Shown: positions 1 to 15,580, counted from the first letter of the stretch. The stretch: DNA of 64,000 nt from Ficedula albicollis (GCF_000247815.1 NC_021686.1:3600060-3664059), one strand, 5' to 3'. The notes: generated by a model from the letters alone, not told the origin. A program made the numbers and translations.

Positions 1-849
<849 letters not shown>

Positions 850-857
850 TTTTTTTT

Positions 858-2934
858 GGTCAACTGCTTCCCAACTTGCTGCTCTACCGCAGTGGTGCAA
901 CATCTATTTCCCTCAATGCTGCTAAATTGGTTTAGTCCCATATTTTGGCTTCATCTCCAACTGCTCCTTTATGCCCCAGATGAGCACAGGGAACCAGGAA
1001 CGTGTCACCCTCCCTTTCCCAACCCCTCTGCAAGGTTTCAGCTTCATCTCTGCAGGTGTCCCCTGGTGCAAAACCTTTGGAGAACAGCAGTGATCGGTGG
1101 CACTAACCAGCCTGTAAGGATTAAGGATTAGTCTTTGACAGTAATTGTGATTTTATTTTAGATTAGGCCTTCAGGTGCTAATTCCAGGCTGAAGCAGAGC
1201 AGTGCAGGGGATAAATTCAGCAATCTGCACTTCCCTCGGGGGATGCTGTGCCTGCAGCTCTCTTGCAGTGAAAGATGGGATTTTGCTCAAGTGCTATTTT
1301 TACAAGCTTAACTTTCTTAGTCTTGCCTGAAAACAGAGTTCCTTTCAGGGCACCCAGTAGCAGGAGGATGCTGCTGTTTCATCCCCACGTGATCCATTTC
1401 AGCAAATGTGCAGTGCAGTATTTGTAGAGCTGGTTACTATTTTGGTAGTTTGTGTGATGATGGAAACACAAATGATGGACATAGTTCAATTTTTTTGCTT
1501 AGCCTCCTGCTACTAATTTAGTTCACATCCTCATTTCTGCATATATTTAATGTTCTCGTGAACACCAAAAAGTAAAGTAATTATATTTTCTTGGCCATCA
1601 TGGACTATAGCATTGCAATTTTTTGGTCTTCTACAGAATCCCCTTATAATCCTTTATTCCACTGGAAAATACCAGTGGGATCTGGCATTTGGTAGTGGTT
1701 TATAGTGCAGATGTTTTTTAATGTTGATTTTTTCCCTCTTGTCATACAACAAAGCATTTGAATCTAATTATCTTTGATTTCTTAGTGTATTTCTAATATC
1801 ACTGTAAGAAGATGATGTCCATTCCAGAAGAAAAAGGGGGTAGAAGATTCCCTAGGAAAATTAAAACTTAGACTCAGACATCAGACAGGATATAGACATT
1901 ATGAGCGAGAATAGTTTAGCCTTTGAGCAACTTCATTATGGCTGCAATATGTTCTCAGTTATTTGACATTTAAATACAGATGCTTCTGCATGGCACATGC
2001 CAGAACTCTGAATTTCTTTGTCATGTATAAGGCTCAGTTACCAGGTTTCCAAAGTGCACAGCTCTGACTTAAATTTTATGAATCAAACCTTGACCCCTGT
2101 GCCAAAGACCTTTCATATTAGAGGGGAATAAAAAATGAACTTAGGCAAATTTTTATTTTGTAAACATGAGTTCCACTATCTCTGCCTCTCATCCATTCAT
2201 GGGCAGGACTGGTGATTTTTCTGTACATTGCTGCTCACCACAGTGGGCATTCCTGCCTGATTCAGAATTTTTCATGGAGTAAATGTTACAGAATCTGTAG
2301 GACCTTCTTCCACATTAGGCCGTTCTGGTATGGTGTAAAATTTCATAAAGCTTTTAGGAGCACTAGTTGAAATTATTATTTATGTAGTGCAATAAGCCCT
2401 GTTTATGTTAACTTTTTAAAACTAGACTTCTCTGAAAGTGGGAGGTTCTAGCGAGCTCACATGTAATTTCATTCAGTCTGATTCCCAGGAATATAAATGG
2501 ATTTGGTCACAGTCAGGGATACATTGCTCTGTGGTCCCTCTCTCAAGCATCCTTTAGTGCTTTCACCTGATTTGCAGCTGTCCATCTGCAGAGGACTGTA
2601 GTGATATTTGGTACCCTACAGATTGCCCCATCCCTAAAATTTATCAATCTTTTTTACTTCTCTGCTGAAGTTAAACTCCACATTCCCAGCACTACTCCAG
2701 CTAAGGCTGCCCTCAACCTTCACAGCTGTTGGTAGTTTTTATTTCTGCTTGCAGCAGATCCTCTGGCTGTCTTGTCCCCTGCTCAGGATTCAGTGAGTGC
2801 CTTTGGAGTTTGGTGCATTTTCCTTATCGAAACCCAAAAAGGCTCCACGAGCAGATGGAGGTTAGTGACATCCCCAGCAATGCTTCTCTCTCCTCCAGCT
2901 CCTCAGCCACGGGTGCTGCTGAACTGCAGCTCCT
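858..2934. other. Unique non-coding sequence
   Basis: AT-rich single-copy sequence with stops in every frame. The only open frames are short (under about 95 codons) and resemble no known protein. I see no recognisable mobile element or RNA gene. Confidence 0.6.
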
Positions 2935-2973
2935 GGTCCATTTTAGGTCCATTTTAGGTCCATTTTAGGTCCA
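2935..2973. repeat. Short 11-bp tandem repeat
   Basis: The hexamer GGTCCA recurs at 2935, 2946, 2957 and 2968, separated each time by TTTTA. This makes about 3.5 perfect copies of an 11-bp unit. Confidence 0.9.
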
Positions 2974-4718
2974 TCCCCCCAGGAGAAAGTTTTCCCCCAG
3001 GAGAGCTTTTCTCTGGATGTGAGAGACCTGTGAGGAGCCTGTGATGTCACAGGCATTCTGCACTGCCTCTGGGCTGGGGATGGCTCCAGCAAAGCTGACA
3101 CAGGGCTTTCCTAGAAAAACTGGAACAAAACACTGCCTTAACCACGTTCCCATGGAACAAAATATGAGAAGGAATGGTGTGCTGGTAGATCTGTGGGGTG
3201 TGTGCACCTGAGCCTGCTGCAGCTTTGGTGTGACAGGCACTTAGAGGGGACTCAGGTCAACATGGATCAGCATTCCAGCAAGAACTCCTGCTGTTCTTAT
3301 TACCTGAGGTTTTTTGAAATAATTTCTTCATTCTACACCTTAGAAAATTTGTGATATTCCTCTTGAAGGAATACAGCAGATACACGAGATGGGGCACTTT
3401 AAGCTCTGCTTTGCATAGGTAAAAGTAAAAAATTAAATAAATGCTACATTAAAATGAAACTTTACCAATATAAGGTCTGTGCCATGGTCTCATACATCTG
3501 TAAAGCTCCACTCATGCCACTGCACGAGCAGTCAGGGTTTGTAAAGTGGTGGGGAGCAGATCAGAGCTCTGCCTGCACCTGGAGACATGGTGTGGTGGTG
3601 TGTGAGCAGCAGTTCCTCCTCCTGCACACTCCTGTGCCCTGGGGAGTGTCACCGAGATGGGGACAGGGAATTGGATCAAACCCTGGAAGAGCAGAGGGAG
3701 TAGAAAAAAAAAGCCCCACTGTTTAAGAACAAGGTAGAAAATATGATTGAATTGAAACTTCTCTACCCAGAAGGATTTTATTTGCCTTCCCCTGAGGTCA
3801 TTAATCAGCTGAGTTCACTGCCCCCTGAACATCCCTGCTGCTCACACCTTCAGGGGCAGGGAAAGCACTAAAGCACAGCGACTGGGAAAGGAGGGGAGCA
3901 CAGAAAAGTCCTTCCCTCTGCTGAAAAAATCCCTGTATTCCCCTGGGGTGTGTGCACAGCAGAATGCAGCTGCTGGGGAGATTCCTGCCAGGGCCAGAAA
4001 GGTGTGCTCAGCATCCCTCACAGCTGGGAAAGGCTGCCAGTGCTCTGGCACCTGTTTCCTCACTTGCTTTTCCTCCACACGAGTCAAAGGAAATGAAAGA
4101 CAAGTCAGGAGACATTACCTGACCACTGCTTTCTCTTCTAGTATGGGTGCTTTGCAATGATTTTTCCTTGAGAGCAACCTATCTAACCCTGCCCCCACAT
4201 CTTTCATTTTCACTCCACTGATCCCCCTTTAACTCTACATCCCATTAAGATAATATTTGCCATAGTAAGGAAAGTGTAATTCAGCTTTCTGTAAGTGTGA
4301 TTAATGCAGAACAGATTGTAAGCATATTGTTTTCATTAGGAAGCAGCTACTGAATGTTTCCATTTAACTTGCTGATTGCTGCAGTTGTTGCCATATGATA
4401 GAAAGTCTATTAGTCTCTGTGCCTCCTTAATTCAGCCATATGATATAAAAAGTTTGTGTTCTGAAAATAGTGTCTATTACAATGACACTTCCAGGAATGA
4501 TCCACAGTGGAAAACAAAACACAGCCTGCCACATGGAGAACGGAAATAAGAAATGGGTTCTTGTCTTGCTTTAAACTGAGTGATCTGAACTAAATCCACC
4601 ACTTTGCTCATAAATGGTAACACTGAGTCTTATCCTGAGTCACATGTTTTTCTATGAACAGACTGATGTTCAGAAACAGTCTGGCAGAAAAATAGGTGAT
4701 GGGGATGTATAAAATGAT
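2974..4718. other. Unique non-coding sequence
   Basis: Single-copy sequence without a recognisable gene or repeat family. The open frames present on both strands are under 95 codons, overlap each other and show no known motif. Confidence 0.6.
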
Positions 4719-5316
4719 TTGAGATTATTTCTGTGGGCCTTCTACCTGTAGATAGATTCTGCTTCCACGTAATTTTCATTTATCAGAAAGAAATATTTCT
4801 CCTGGTTCCAAAGTGTAGGGTGGAGCTAAAAGTGACCAAAATGAAATTTGGAGACTGACCAGTTGAAACCAAGAGTTAATAGAGCTGTTGTGGATGCTGA
4901 CCATATCTTCATGTCCTTTTTCAAGGTGGTATTTAAAGGGCATGAAGCTCATGAGGAAAACAGCAATTTGCATTATTCCATTGAGTTACACGGGGAGTAT
5001 CACACTGTGATACAACCTTGAGATTATTTCTGTGGGCCTTCTATCTGTAGATAGATTCTGCTTCCACGTAATTTTCATTTATCAGAAAGAAATATTTCTC
5101 CTGGTTCCAAAGTGTAGGGTGGAGCTAAAAGTGACCAAAATGAAATTTGGAGACTGACCAGTTGAAACCAAGAGTTAATAGAGCTGTTGTGGATGCCGAC
5201 CATATCTTCATGTCCTTTTTCAAGGTGGTATTTAAAGGGCATGAAGCTCATGAGGAAAACAGCAATTTGCATTATTCCATTGAGTTACACGGGGAGTATC
5301 ACACTGTGATACAACC
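4719..5316. repeat. 299-bp tandem duplication (two copies)
   Basis: Copy 1 spans 4719-5017 and copy 2 spans 5018-5316. I see two substitutions between them: C at 4745 against T at 5044, and T at 4898 against C at 5197. Identity is about 99.3%. The duplicate carries two 65-codon minus-strand frames differing by one residue, but these show no known domain. The two differences could be a young real duplication or two haplotypes placed end to end. Confidence 0.93.
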
Positions 5317-6305
5317 ACGCCATCAATATTTTGACTTCAAAAGACTTTGTGAGGGTGATCCATCAGCGGTCATCATGCAGGACGGTCAGGAAGCACTCTG
5401 GGATGATGCCTGTGGAAAGCAGATTTCCCCCTGCTGCCTTCATTGCTGGCTTCCCTCAGTGCTGCTGGCACTTTGTGCTCTCTGTTGAATGGCCCAGGTG
5501 TTTGGGGTCTGGCTGGGTGCTCACAGGTTTGCAGAGAATCACAGTGTGACTGCTGCAGCGAGGTCTGACTTGTAGCTCTCCAGATTATTTAATTTTTTAA
5601 CTCTGGCACTACACAAACCACACTGAGAGCTATTAACGTAAATTAATTATTCCTCCTGCTGGCTTCTTTACAACCTACTCAGACGAGGGATGGCTCAATG
5701 CATCATGCCTGGCACATTTGCACGCATTAAAAGCTTGATCGTTGCCTGTGCACTGCTGGCCTCTGCCAGGGGCCCAAGAATTCAGCAATTCCTGCCCAGG
5801 GATGCAGCAGAATATGTTTTTCTGATTAAATGCGATTTGTTTGGGTTTTGTGTTTTTTTTTTTTTTTTGTTTTGTTTTTTGTTTTTTTTTCCAATTTCTG
5901 GTTCAAGCAAGTAAGGGAAGCACATAACCATGGTAACCCAGAAAAATGTGGATGTAGATCTGTGGAGAGTTGCAGAAATGTGTAGAGGGGTATTTATTTA
6001 TTTGTTTACCAATTTATCCTATCGTTGGCTTTTTTGATCCTAAACGAGGATAAAAATTTCTTGGAGAGCTATAAAAAACCCAAACACTTTCTGTGCCTTT
6101 CAAAAGATTTTAACACAGTTGTAAATAATTTAAATTATGAGCTTTCTGCTTTTACCATGGCTTTAGGTAGAGAACTCTGAAATGAGGTAATTAAAAAAAT
6201 TAAAAAATATAAAATGCTGATTAGACAGTTTTTAATTTTAGCAAGAGAAGTTTCACATTTGATGTGTACTTAGGTAGTGCTTTGAAATAAACCAGCTCTT
6301 AAGTA
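5317..6305. other. Unique non-coding sequence with T-rich tract
   Basis: No gene is recognised. A T-rich homopolymer cluster at about 5851-5890 (T runs broken by single G) is the only notable feature. A 113-codon frame at 5147-5488 begins at TTG inside the 299-bp duplication and matches nothing I recognise. Confidence 0.55.
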
Positions 6306-6425
6306 TTATATATATAACAATATATACATATATATAATAGCACAATTATATAAATATATTTTTATATATAACATATATAAATATAATAGGACAATTATAT
6401 AAATATATATGTAAATATTATATAA
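6306..6425. repeat. AT-rich TATA/ATAT low-complexity tract
   Basis: About 120 bp made almost wholly of degenerate TATA, ATATAA and AATATA blocks. It contains two similar sub-blocks, each with CACAATTATATAAATATAT or ACAATTATATAAATATAT, which suggests short internal duplication. Confidence 0.8.
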
Positions 6426-7017
6426 CAAGTATAATTGGGTTATAATAACACAGTTATTTTGGATATTGAGGAAATCTCAACAATTCAATCTACTAAGCTT
6501 TTCTGTCCTCCACTGAAGTTTCTGTCCCCTGTGCCTTCCCAATTCAGCTGCAAACGTGACCACACAAATTCACATTGTGTAGGAAGGTCCTAAATCCACG
6601 GGAATTTGAGACAAATGCTGGATTTCTGCTTGACTGCAGCATCTGTCATTATCACCAAGTGCTCTGTGCATGGAAAAGGGGTTCTTGGAGGTGTCAAGGT
6701 GTTTATAAAAGGTTATTGCTTCCAGCAATTGTCTCTTTGTTGATAATGACAACTTCTTACTGATGGCCTCTCACACAGAATCAAAAGGGAAAATAGCAAT
6801 GTTAGAACTGTGCTTCCTACTTTACTGCAGATTATTTAACATAAATATTTTTCCTGTTTCCAGTAATGTTACAGCTTTCTAGTCTAGGTCCTTAAATCCT
6901 TCTAGCTGAAAAATTTGCACATTCTGATTTCCTTCCTATGAGTGAATTTTGAAAAATATTTTCATAGAGGTATTTTTGCATTTCAGCATTTTAGGAATGT
7001 TCAGAGCTTACCATTTT
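6426..7017. other. Unique non-coding sequence
   Basis: No gene, RNA or mobile element is recognised. The overlapping frames of about 60 codons on opposite strands are chance frames. Confidence 0.55.
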
Positions 7018-7023
7018 TATCTG

Positions 7024-7057
<34 letters not shown>

Positions 7058-7062
7058 ATCTA

Positions 7063-7112
<50 letters not shown>
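7018..7112. repeat. (TCTA)n with internal (TCTG)n block
   Basis: A tetranucleotide microsatellite: a TCTA block, a single ATC interruption near 7056, about four TCTG units, then a second TCTA block. The opposite strand reads (GATA)n/(GACA)n. This is a typical polymorphic STR structure. Confidence 0.95.
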
Positions 7113-7114
<2 letters not shown>

Positions 7115-10100
7115 AAGAATGCTAAATGCAAAGATTTGGACATTTTGCTGTTGCATAATACCATAATAAACAGGCACTTGCTTGGCTCTTAAAGGTGGTC
7201 AGAGGGGTGAATAATCAACGATTTCTGTGGGTTTTCCCCAGTTTTGTAAAAAAAAATCATCATACAAACTGCAAATTAATCCAGTATTTTAAAAGAAAGT
7301 TCCTAAGTGGGACATGTAACAGCACTGGCTTTTTTTGGGAAGCTGGGCTCTGTTGTAAGTAATTCAAGTATCAAGAGTTTTGTACTGAAAAAAGTTATGT
7401 TTCTTTTATGATGTTGTACTTTCCAGCTGTGAGGTTCTCTGTGGTTTTTGTGATGTTGACAATAGAGAACCTGCAGCTACTTTTGGTAAAAGATTGGTTC
7501 ATTCCTCTGGTCCTTATATTATGGAAATGCAAATTAATTATAAGACTGTATTCAAAACTAAAGTAACTTGATCACTTCAGACTTCAGTCTGAGTTTTTGG
7601 TCTGCTGTTAATCGAACTGAACCCTAATGTGAAATTTGGGAAGTTTGTTTCTGTTTGTTGAATTGACAGAGAAAAAAAATAAAAATTGAGAGAAAAAATT
7701 GAAACTGATGCTGGATTCTGGGAAAGATTCCATTTTCCCTGAAGCATGACTGACAGCCATGCGTCTGAGAATTCTGGTGCTTGGGTTTTTGGAGGTTTGG
7801 ATGCTGGGAGATGGCAGCGATTCCCAGCAGGGCGGCTGAACCGGGCACTGGCACCGTGCTCCTGAATTCAGCTATTTCTCTCTGCTTGCCTATTTTGAGG
7901 CAGGTTTCTTGGACTACTGGGTGAAATGTGAGCGTGTATTTCACAATATGGTGTTTCAGCATCTTCCTGCTTCTCTGCCCATTGTAGCTCCTTGTTACCA
8001 GCTTGTTTTTCTTCTGAAGTAGCAGGAAGCAGAACACCCAGTTTTAACTAAGATGTTAATATTGAGGGAAATGTCAGTGTCAGCTGGAGATGTTTGCATT
8101 GCAATAGCAGCAGTAATTCTTTCTAAGATTTGCAGCCTGTATGGGTACAGGTTTGTGTCCCTGGAAGGATTTGGGATCTGCTAATGAGCTTATTAATTGC
8201 TCCTGGTTGTTTCTGGGTAGGGTGGGCATGGGGTGTGTTATCAGAGAATCAATCAATGTATTGCTCTTTGTTACATAAAAAGTTGAGACATGGATATATT
8301 TTCTCTGAAAGTAAACTTTTTACAATATTCTTTGCAGTGACACACTTCAGTCAAACTGTGTGGATTCCTTGGGGATTTGGTAAAGCTGAGTTTATATCAT
8401 TTCTCTAATAAAGAAACAGTAAACAGTTAATAAATATATCAGAAGGCTTTCCACTGCATTTTGTTTCCCTGATAGCAGCATATTTTGTGTCTATAGCTAC
8501 AGTATTCTACTGGGTGAAGATAAATGGATTTCATAATCTCTCGCTGGGGAGAAAAGTGAGACTGGAGAAGATTGGAGCTGCATGAGCTGGATAACTTAAG
8601 ATTATAGCTCTGAGAGGCAGAGCTCTAAAAAGCTATTAAAGATGTTACCTTCTTGATTGGAGATTCAGGAGTTGATGCACTGCCTTCAGTCCTGCTATGT
8701 TTTCATGCTTTCATTAAGTTTATATATCTTCCACCTGGTCCTTCAAAACTGCTGGTCTGAAAAGAAATCATTTTTCCAATCGTATGTCTGTTATAAGTGG
8801 ATTCATCTTCCAAAAACATTACCATTTCCTAAAGATTGGATTTAAATCCATCAGCAGAATATCAGGGAAAACACATTGTATTATTTTGACATACTCGTTG
8901 AGCTAATTTCTCAATGGGCTTGTGCTTAATATGTTGAATTATAGCAAAGAAAAGTCCATTATTGGTTTGAAGAAATACCATAACAGGTGATTAGAGCTGC
9001 AAAAAAAAAAGAAATTAAACTTCAGTTTTGTAAAGGTGGCTCATAAATTTGTTTTGTCTGAAAGAGCTGCTACCGTTGCAGAAAGATTTCGTGTTGGGAC
9101 AGGGAAGACTTCTCTGGAAGTGTGATGCATTCAGTGAGATTTGTCCTGTTACCAATTTGCCATTTGATTGCTGGGCACATTCAGAGAAACTGGAACTGTC
9201 AGGTATAGTCAGTCATTCTTTAAGAAATGCCCAGCAGCTTTAATAGCTTCAAAAGTGATTAGCAGTTCATTATCCATGGGTGCCTGGGGTGCTGTTTGTG
9301 GTGGGGTGATCTCAGCTTGGCTGCTGGGAGCTGCTCTCTCACTGCACCTCCCAGGCAGGACAGGGGCAGAAAATTACATTAAAAGCTCTTGGCTTGAATT
9401 AAAGGCAGTTTAATGAAAAAAAAAAGCAGAGGTGATATGCAGAAGCAAAGCGAAAACAAAGGAAATTTAATCTCAACTTCCCATCAGCTGCAAATTTCCT
9501 GCCAGTTCCTGGGAATCAGTCCCTGTCCCAAGCCACCTCTGCAGCCCTCACTGCCCAACCCTCACCCCCACCCCCAGTGCAGGACACAGGCTCAGATGCT
9601 CTTGGATTAATAAATTAGCAAACAGTCTGGATTTGTTGATATCACACTTAGGACTTTAGATAGTCCTGACCACATTCAGCGCCACTGGAGCGATGAAGTT
9701 GCCTCCTCCTGTCTGTCTGCAAAAAAAATTTCAGTCTGTTAAGTTTTAATGTTCACTTTGGGGAAGAATATTGCTGGATGGCCAGCTCTTTAAGTGTGAT
9801 TTTCCCCATAATTGGCTAGGGATTTATCAAATCCCTCTATCTTCTGCCCTGCTGATACATAAAGATCAAAGAGAGAGTCTGCTTAGGTGAAGATATGCTG
9901 GGATAGAAACATGTTATGAAAATGGAGAGTAGGGCTTTATCACTGTGATGGTTTGTGGTTTTGACTTATCTAGTTACAGTCTTCACTGAAAACTTTTTTA
10001 ATAGAAAATTCTTTTCCAGCATTTTAGGTTTAGTTTTAAAAAGTTCTGTTTTAAATCTTCTTGTTTGCTTTTAACTTCAGAAATAAAATCCAGAAATGAT

Positions 10101-11140
10101 GCAAATTGCTGGTAGTTAAAGGGAAAAATGTTGTTCTCACTTCTTTCAGAAGAATCTCCCAGGCTCTCACCTGATGTTTAATTACAAGAGATCAGAGACA
10201 CTCAAGAGTCAAAGATAACTTCAAGACACAAAGAAAAACACTTTGGATAGATGTAGTCCATTGTGAAGCCATGCAGAGTGCAATAGGGAATATTGTTGAC
10301 AGCAGAAATTTGGAAATCAACTGCCAAAGAGTGTAGGATAAATTGATAAAAAGGTCAAATCTTACATATCTGGTTTTCTAACTGCTGTCATTTTAGTGAA
10401 AGCATGGGACACGCTATGTTTGGGGGATACTGTTAGTATCTATTAGTTCTCGGCATCTAAATCCAGAAGGGTGAGAATGACAAGATATTCCTGAAGATGG
10501 TAGCTCTGGAGTTGTTGGCACTAATAAAGTGTTAAAGCTAAATTTTTGGCTGAGGAGTTTGCATATTGTCTTTTTCACACTCGAACAACAAAGTGTGGAA
10601 GAAACCTGAGGGATAATAATTTCCTGGTCTCATTTCCCAAGACTGTTATTCCTCATCTTGACATACTATTAAAATCATTTAATTATCAGTATTTTTTCTT
10701 GTCATTAAGTTGCTGATGCTTCTATTATTTTTATTTTTAAAACCTTGAGTGCCCACACACAGACCTCCCCTTCATGTGCACGTCCTTTGCCAAATACTTG
10801 TATCAGATCCTCTTGTCCCCTGTAGAACTTCTGGCTAATTATAGTCTCTGCTGAGTGATCTGAAGTATGACAGAATCAACAGAAGTCTGCACACAAGGAG
10901 GAGAATTTGATTGCTTGGTTGATTTTTCTAACAGGTTTGGTTTGGTTTTTATTTTGTTGCAGTTAGTGATATGTGTATATACAATTAATTTATGTTTGCA
11001 GCTGTTGAAACTCCCAGAATAATTCTTACAAAAATGGTGGTGTTTCCTGGATTCCAGTTCGTCTTTTGGTTCATCATTCTGTGCTTGGTGCAGGTGGCAG
11101 GATTTGGCTCTGCCTCTCTCGTTTTGCTGTTTCCAGGGTC
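7113..11140. other. Unique non-coding sequence
   Basis: About 4 kb of AT-rich single-copy DNA. Open frames up to 137 codons exist (for example the minus strand at 7624-8037), but none shows a domain, signal peptide pattern or splice context that I recognise. Short A runs occur near 9001 and 9415. I see no RNA gene. Confidence 0.55.
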
Positions 11141-11159
11141 ACGTGTGTGTGTATATATA
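11141..11159. repeat. (GT)n(TA)n microsatellite, left part
   Basis: ACGTGTGTGTGTATATATAG runs directly into poly-G. The TA part resumes on the other side of the G block at 11973. Confidence 0.85.
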
Positions 11160-11992
<833 letters not shown>

Positions 11993-12094
11993 ATGGTAAG
12001 AGTGTGTGTGTATTCATATCTGTATGTAATTTTAACATTTTTATCCGGAAACTGGAACAGATTGTGAGTATGTGGGTGGAGAGAAGGAGTGTCA

Positions 12095-12233
12095 GTTACT
12101 GGAGGTACTCACATGCTCCAAACTGGACCAGACTATTCCTGGGCAGCCTGTTCTGAGAGGAGGAGCACAAAGCAGGTTGGACTGGATGAGTGCCAGAGGT
12201 CCCCTCCAAGTGACATCATCCTGTGATTCTCTG
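12095..12233 (+). mobile_element. CR1-type LINE 3' end, plus orientation
   Basis: The order of words matches the 3' end of avian CR1 as I remember it: ACTGGAGGTACTC, then CAAACTGGACC, CTGGGCAGCCTG, CAGGTTGGACTGGATGA, GAGGTCCCCTCCAA, and the tail TGTGATTCTCTG. Only the last 140 bp or so of the element is present, as usual for 5'-truncated CR1 copies. There is no coding capacity. RepeatMasker would give the subfamily. Confidence 0.85.
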
Positions 12234-15200
12234 AATTTTAAGTGAAGGCAAGTCTAAATATGAAAGAAAGTGCAATTGTGTGGAAACTGAAAATTATTTC
12301 AGTCTACTCATCTTTCTGAGGCTGGAATATGAATGAGGCAGACTGGAAAAACAGTGTGGGTGACTTGCCCAGGGAAATTAAATCTCCTCAGTTTCTGTTT
12401 TAAGAGGCTAAGTTGAGAAGCACATCTCTCAGGTCTGGTGCTGACACTCTGAGTATGATGAAATTTCCAAGTTCTCTCTTTCCTGCTCCTTTCAAGTTCC
12501 AGAGACAGTGAGTAATGCAGCTCAGCAGCCCAGCAGGATGTGCATCCCCTGAGATCCCCTTGTCTGGCAGGTTACACATTTGTAGTGCAGGTAGTAGTTT
12601 TGATAGATGCACTGACTATTAATGTGTGACTCCACTCAGAGCAGCCAAGGGGATCTGCTCAGCTATTCACAAAGTTTCTCTGAGTCAACTACAACTACAT
12701 TTTATTAAACATTCCCTTTTCCCACTACTGTTGTGGAGAACACCTGATTTATAGCCAATTCTTAACTCCTTCTCCATCTGTAACATCTTAATTAAACACT
12801 GTTTTTTAAAAGATGACCCAATGGCAAATAGTTCATCTTTTTATTTAAACTGCTAGTTGTACATTCTGGAAGTAGAGCTGTGATTTTTCAGATGGTCCAT
12901 GTCTCTTCACCTCATGCTAGAATGAGTCATTCTGTTTCTGAAGGTTTTGTTTTACAGTTCACCTTTTCTTTTGCCTGGCTCCTGACAGCAACCCTCTATA
13001 GTTTTTATTCTGTCATTTGCTGATGTGTGTCTGTAAAGGTGCAAACACAGGAAAAAGTGAACTTGTCAGTAATTCCTTATGTGAGAAGCAGTATCTTGAA
13101 AACACCTGAAAAGCCTTCCCTTCACTCTGTTGCTTCAATTCTTTCTTCTGTACTCATATTCATTTACACATACAAACACAAAGTACTTTAAAATGTTGTC
13201 ATTTCAACACGCTCACAGATGCCTGTGACTTTTTTAAACTTTTGCTATTTATCAGAGAAAACACTGCCACTCTTGTGAAAATATAAACTTATACCACTTA
13301 CACCACCTCTAAAGAACTAAAAATGTCAAGGGGGCCATAAAGGGAAAATAACACAGTTTGTTTTGGAAATTGTTCCATGACAACTTCTGTAATCATTTTG
13401 ACAAAAGTTCTGTAAACTGAAACCTTTGTACTTCTTCAACTGAACGAGCTCTGAAGGCACAATGCATCACTGGAAATAGAAATTAAAGACTTTCTTTTTA
13501 TTCTCAGCAAGAAGCTCTGCACTCTGCGCCTCCAGAGTAAAGATGTTCTCTGAAACAAACAGAGAATTTCTGTGTGTGATGTATTATAATGTGTGCTGCT
13601 TCCTTGACTTTTTATCCTTTGTGCTGCTCTGGAAGCAAAACAGATCTGGCTTCTTTGCATACTAATAAACATTGCTGCTTGTAATTATTCAGTGGTTACA
13701 GTAGTACTCCTTTGAGATGAATCTTTGCTACATTATTTACTTTGTTTCAGTTATTTGGAGCCTTTAGTTCAACTGTAAAACAAGGCTTTCTTTTCGTTGT
13801 GATGTTTATTACCTCGGTATTTTTTCCATCTGTAAGGCAAGGATTGGAGCAGCTGTTTAGGACCTGATTCTCTGAAAACAAAAGTCACTTTACAGTATTT
13901 TGATTTTAAAAAATTGTGCACCTGCTATAAAAAAATTCACTTAGATGTTATCTTCTATGGTTTTAGTAGAAGTCAAAGAGCAACCTCTACACCACTCTAG
14001 ATCAGTGAAGAAATTTCTCATGAGTGCCATAAGTGATCAGATAAATTATATTTATTTTATGCAATGAAAGATGTGTAATATTTATAATTTTGGTTTTGAT
14101 AAGCATCCCATGTTTTTGCTACATCTGTAATCCTTTCCGTGACGTTTGCCAAGTTTTCATTTGACAAAGCCAAAAATACAAAAACCTCATTTCAGTTGAA
14201 GTTAATTTCTTTGAACATATGGTATCAGTTAAAGTCTCAAACAGGTAAAGAAACAAGAAAAAAGGAAAGTTAAACAAGTAGATCATTTGAAAATAAACAC
14301 CTGTAATAGAGGAAAACTTCAAATTGTATTCTTTACATCAAATCATGACCAAAGCAGTTTATTGATTTATTTAACAACATGTAATTAACTGGCAATCAGG
14401 GAATTAGGCACTCAGACAGAATCAGCCATTCTGCGGATAAGCCACAATAGCTGGCATTTGTGAAATGTTATTATGGAGCTGTACATTTCTAAACCCTTCT
14501 GTAACTAATCCCTGAAGGTTTCTGTGTTCCCCTCCACACTTGCCCTGTTGTGAAGCCCCCCTCCCTGGCCTTGCAGTGGCTCCAGCACAGCACCCCACTG
14601 GTGACTCCCCGTGCTTAGCTGGGCTTCTCCTGCTGCTGGGGTCGCTTCTGGCAGAGCCAAATATCCCACACATCACCTGCCACCCTCCTCTCTCTCCCCT
14701 TTGTTACAAATGTTCATGTTTCTTGACTTTGTTTTTTCCCTTTTTCACTGTTTAATCCAGCAAAGGGCCTTTGGGTTTGGTCTTGTCGTTTCAGGGGGGC
14801 TCCTTTCTGAGTCTGGGGCTTTGGGTTTTGTTTCTCCTCAGCTTTTTGCAGCCCTGTGCCAAGAGAGGGACCCACAGAGATCCCCCTGGAATCAGGGTCA
14901 CTCCAGGAAAGCGGCAGGGAGGTGCCTCAGGTTCAGGTGTGAGAAGAATTTGGGTTCACTCCTCACCCCTCTGCTGCTGTGCTCATCTTTAATTTCTGCT
15001 TCGCACAAGGAGCTGACACCTGCAGGAGCCTGTTCTGGGTTAACTTCTGAGTTACTTCTTCTTCTTTTTATTGGAGATTACATTTCTTTTAATGAAGATA
15101 AATGCACGGAGGGCACTGACAGGGTGAGAGCAGCATTCAGCTGAGGAGTCAGCTCTGCTCCATCAACATCTGTTTCATCTGCTTTTGGTGCTCTCCTTTC

Positions 15201-15580
15201 TGTGTGCTGTACTCCTGAATAGACCCTGGAATGCAAACAATTGCTGATCATGCTGCTGGCTCTGATAACATAGCTCATAATGTTGCCCTAATTACTTACA
15301 TTATAAAACTGTCAGGTCTGGAACATTTGGTCTCTCAAGGCAGCTCTCCAATTAATCTTTTCCTTTTTTATTAGAGATCTTGTTATGTGATTGTCTTTTG
15401 GGGAGGAATTAGAAGGTTTTATGTTATAGTGGTGGGTGTTTTTTTTTTAAAGCTTTCACTGATAATAGAGTGAAAGACTTCAGCATTATCCTTTTTTCTT
15501 ATTATTTTTATTGCAGCATTTGAAAGAATGCTGTCTTTATTGTTAAGCCCAGGTGCTGAGGGAAAAATAATACAACAAGC
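12234..15580. other. Unique non-coding sequence
   Basis: No gene is recognised. The GC content rises around 14520-15140, where overlapping frames of 84-177 codons occur on both strands. They lack recognisable domains and have no clear splice boundaries, so I do not call them exons. Confidence 0.55.

Noticed and set aside
4776..5272. Two paralogous 65-codon minus-strand frames
   Set aside because: They exist as a pair only because of the 299-bp duplication. A plus-strand frame overlaps them, and no family is recognised.
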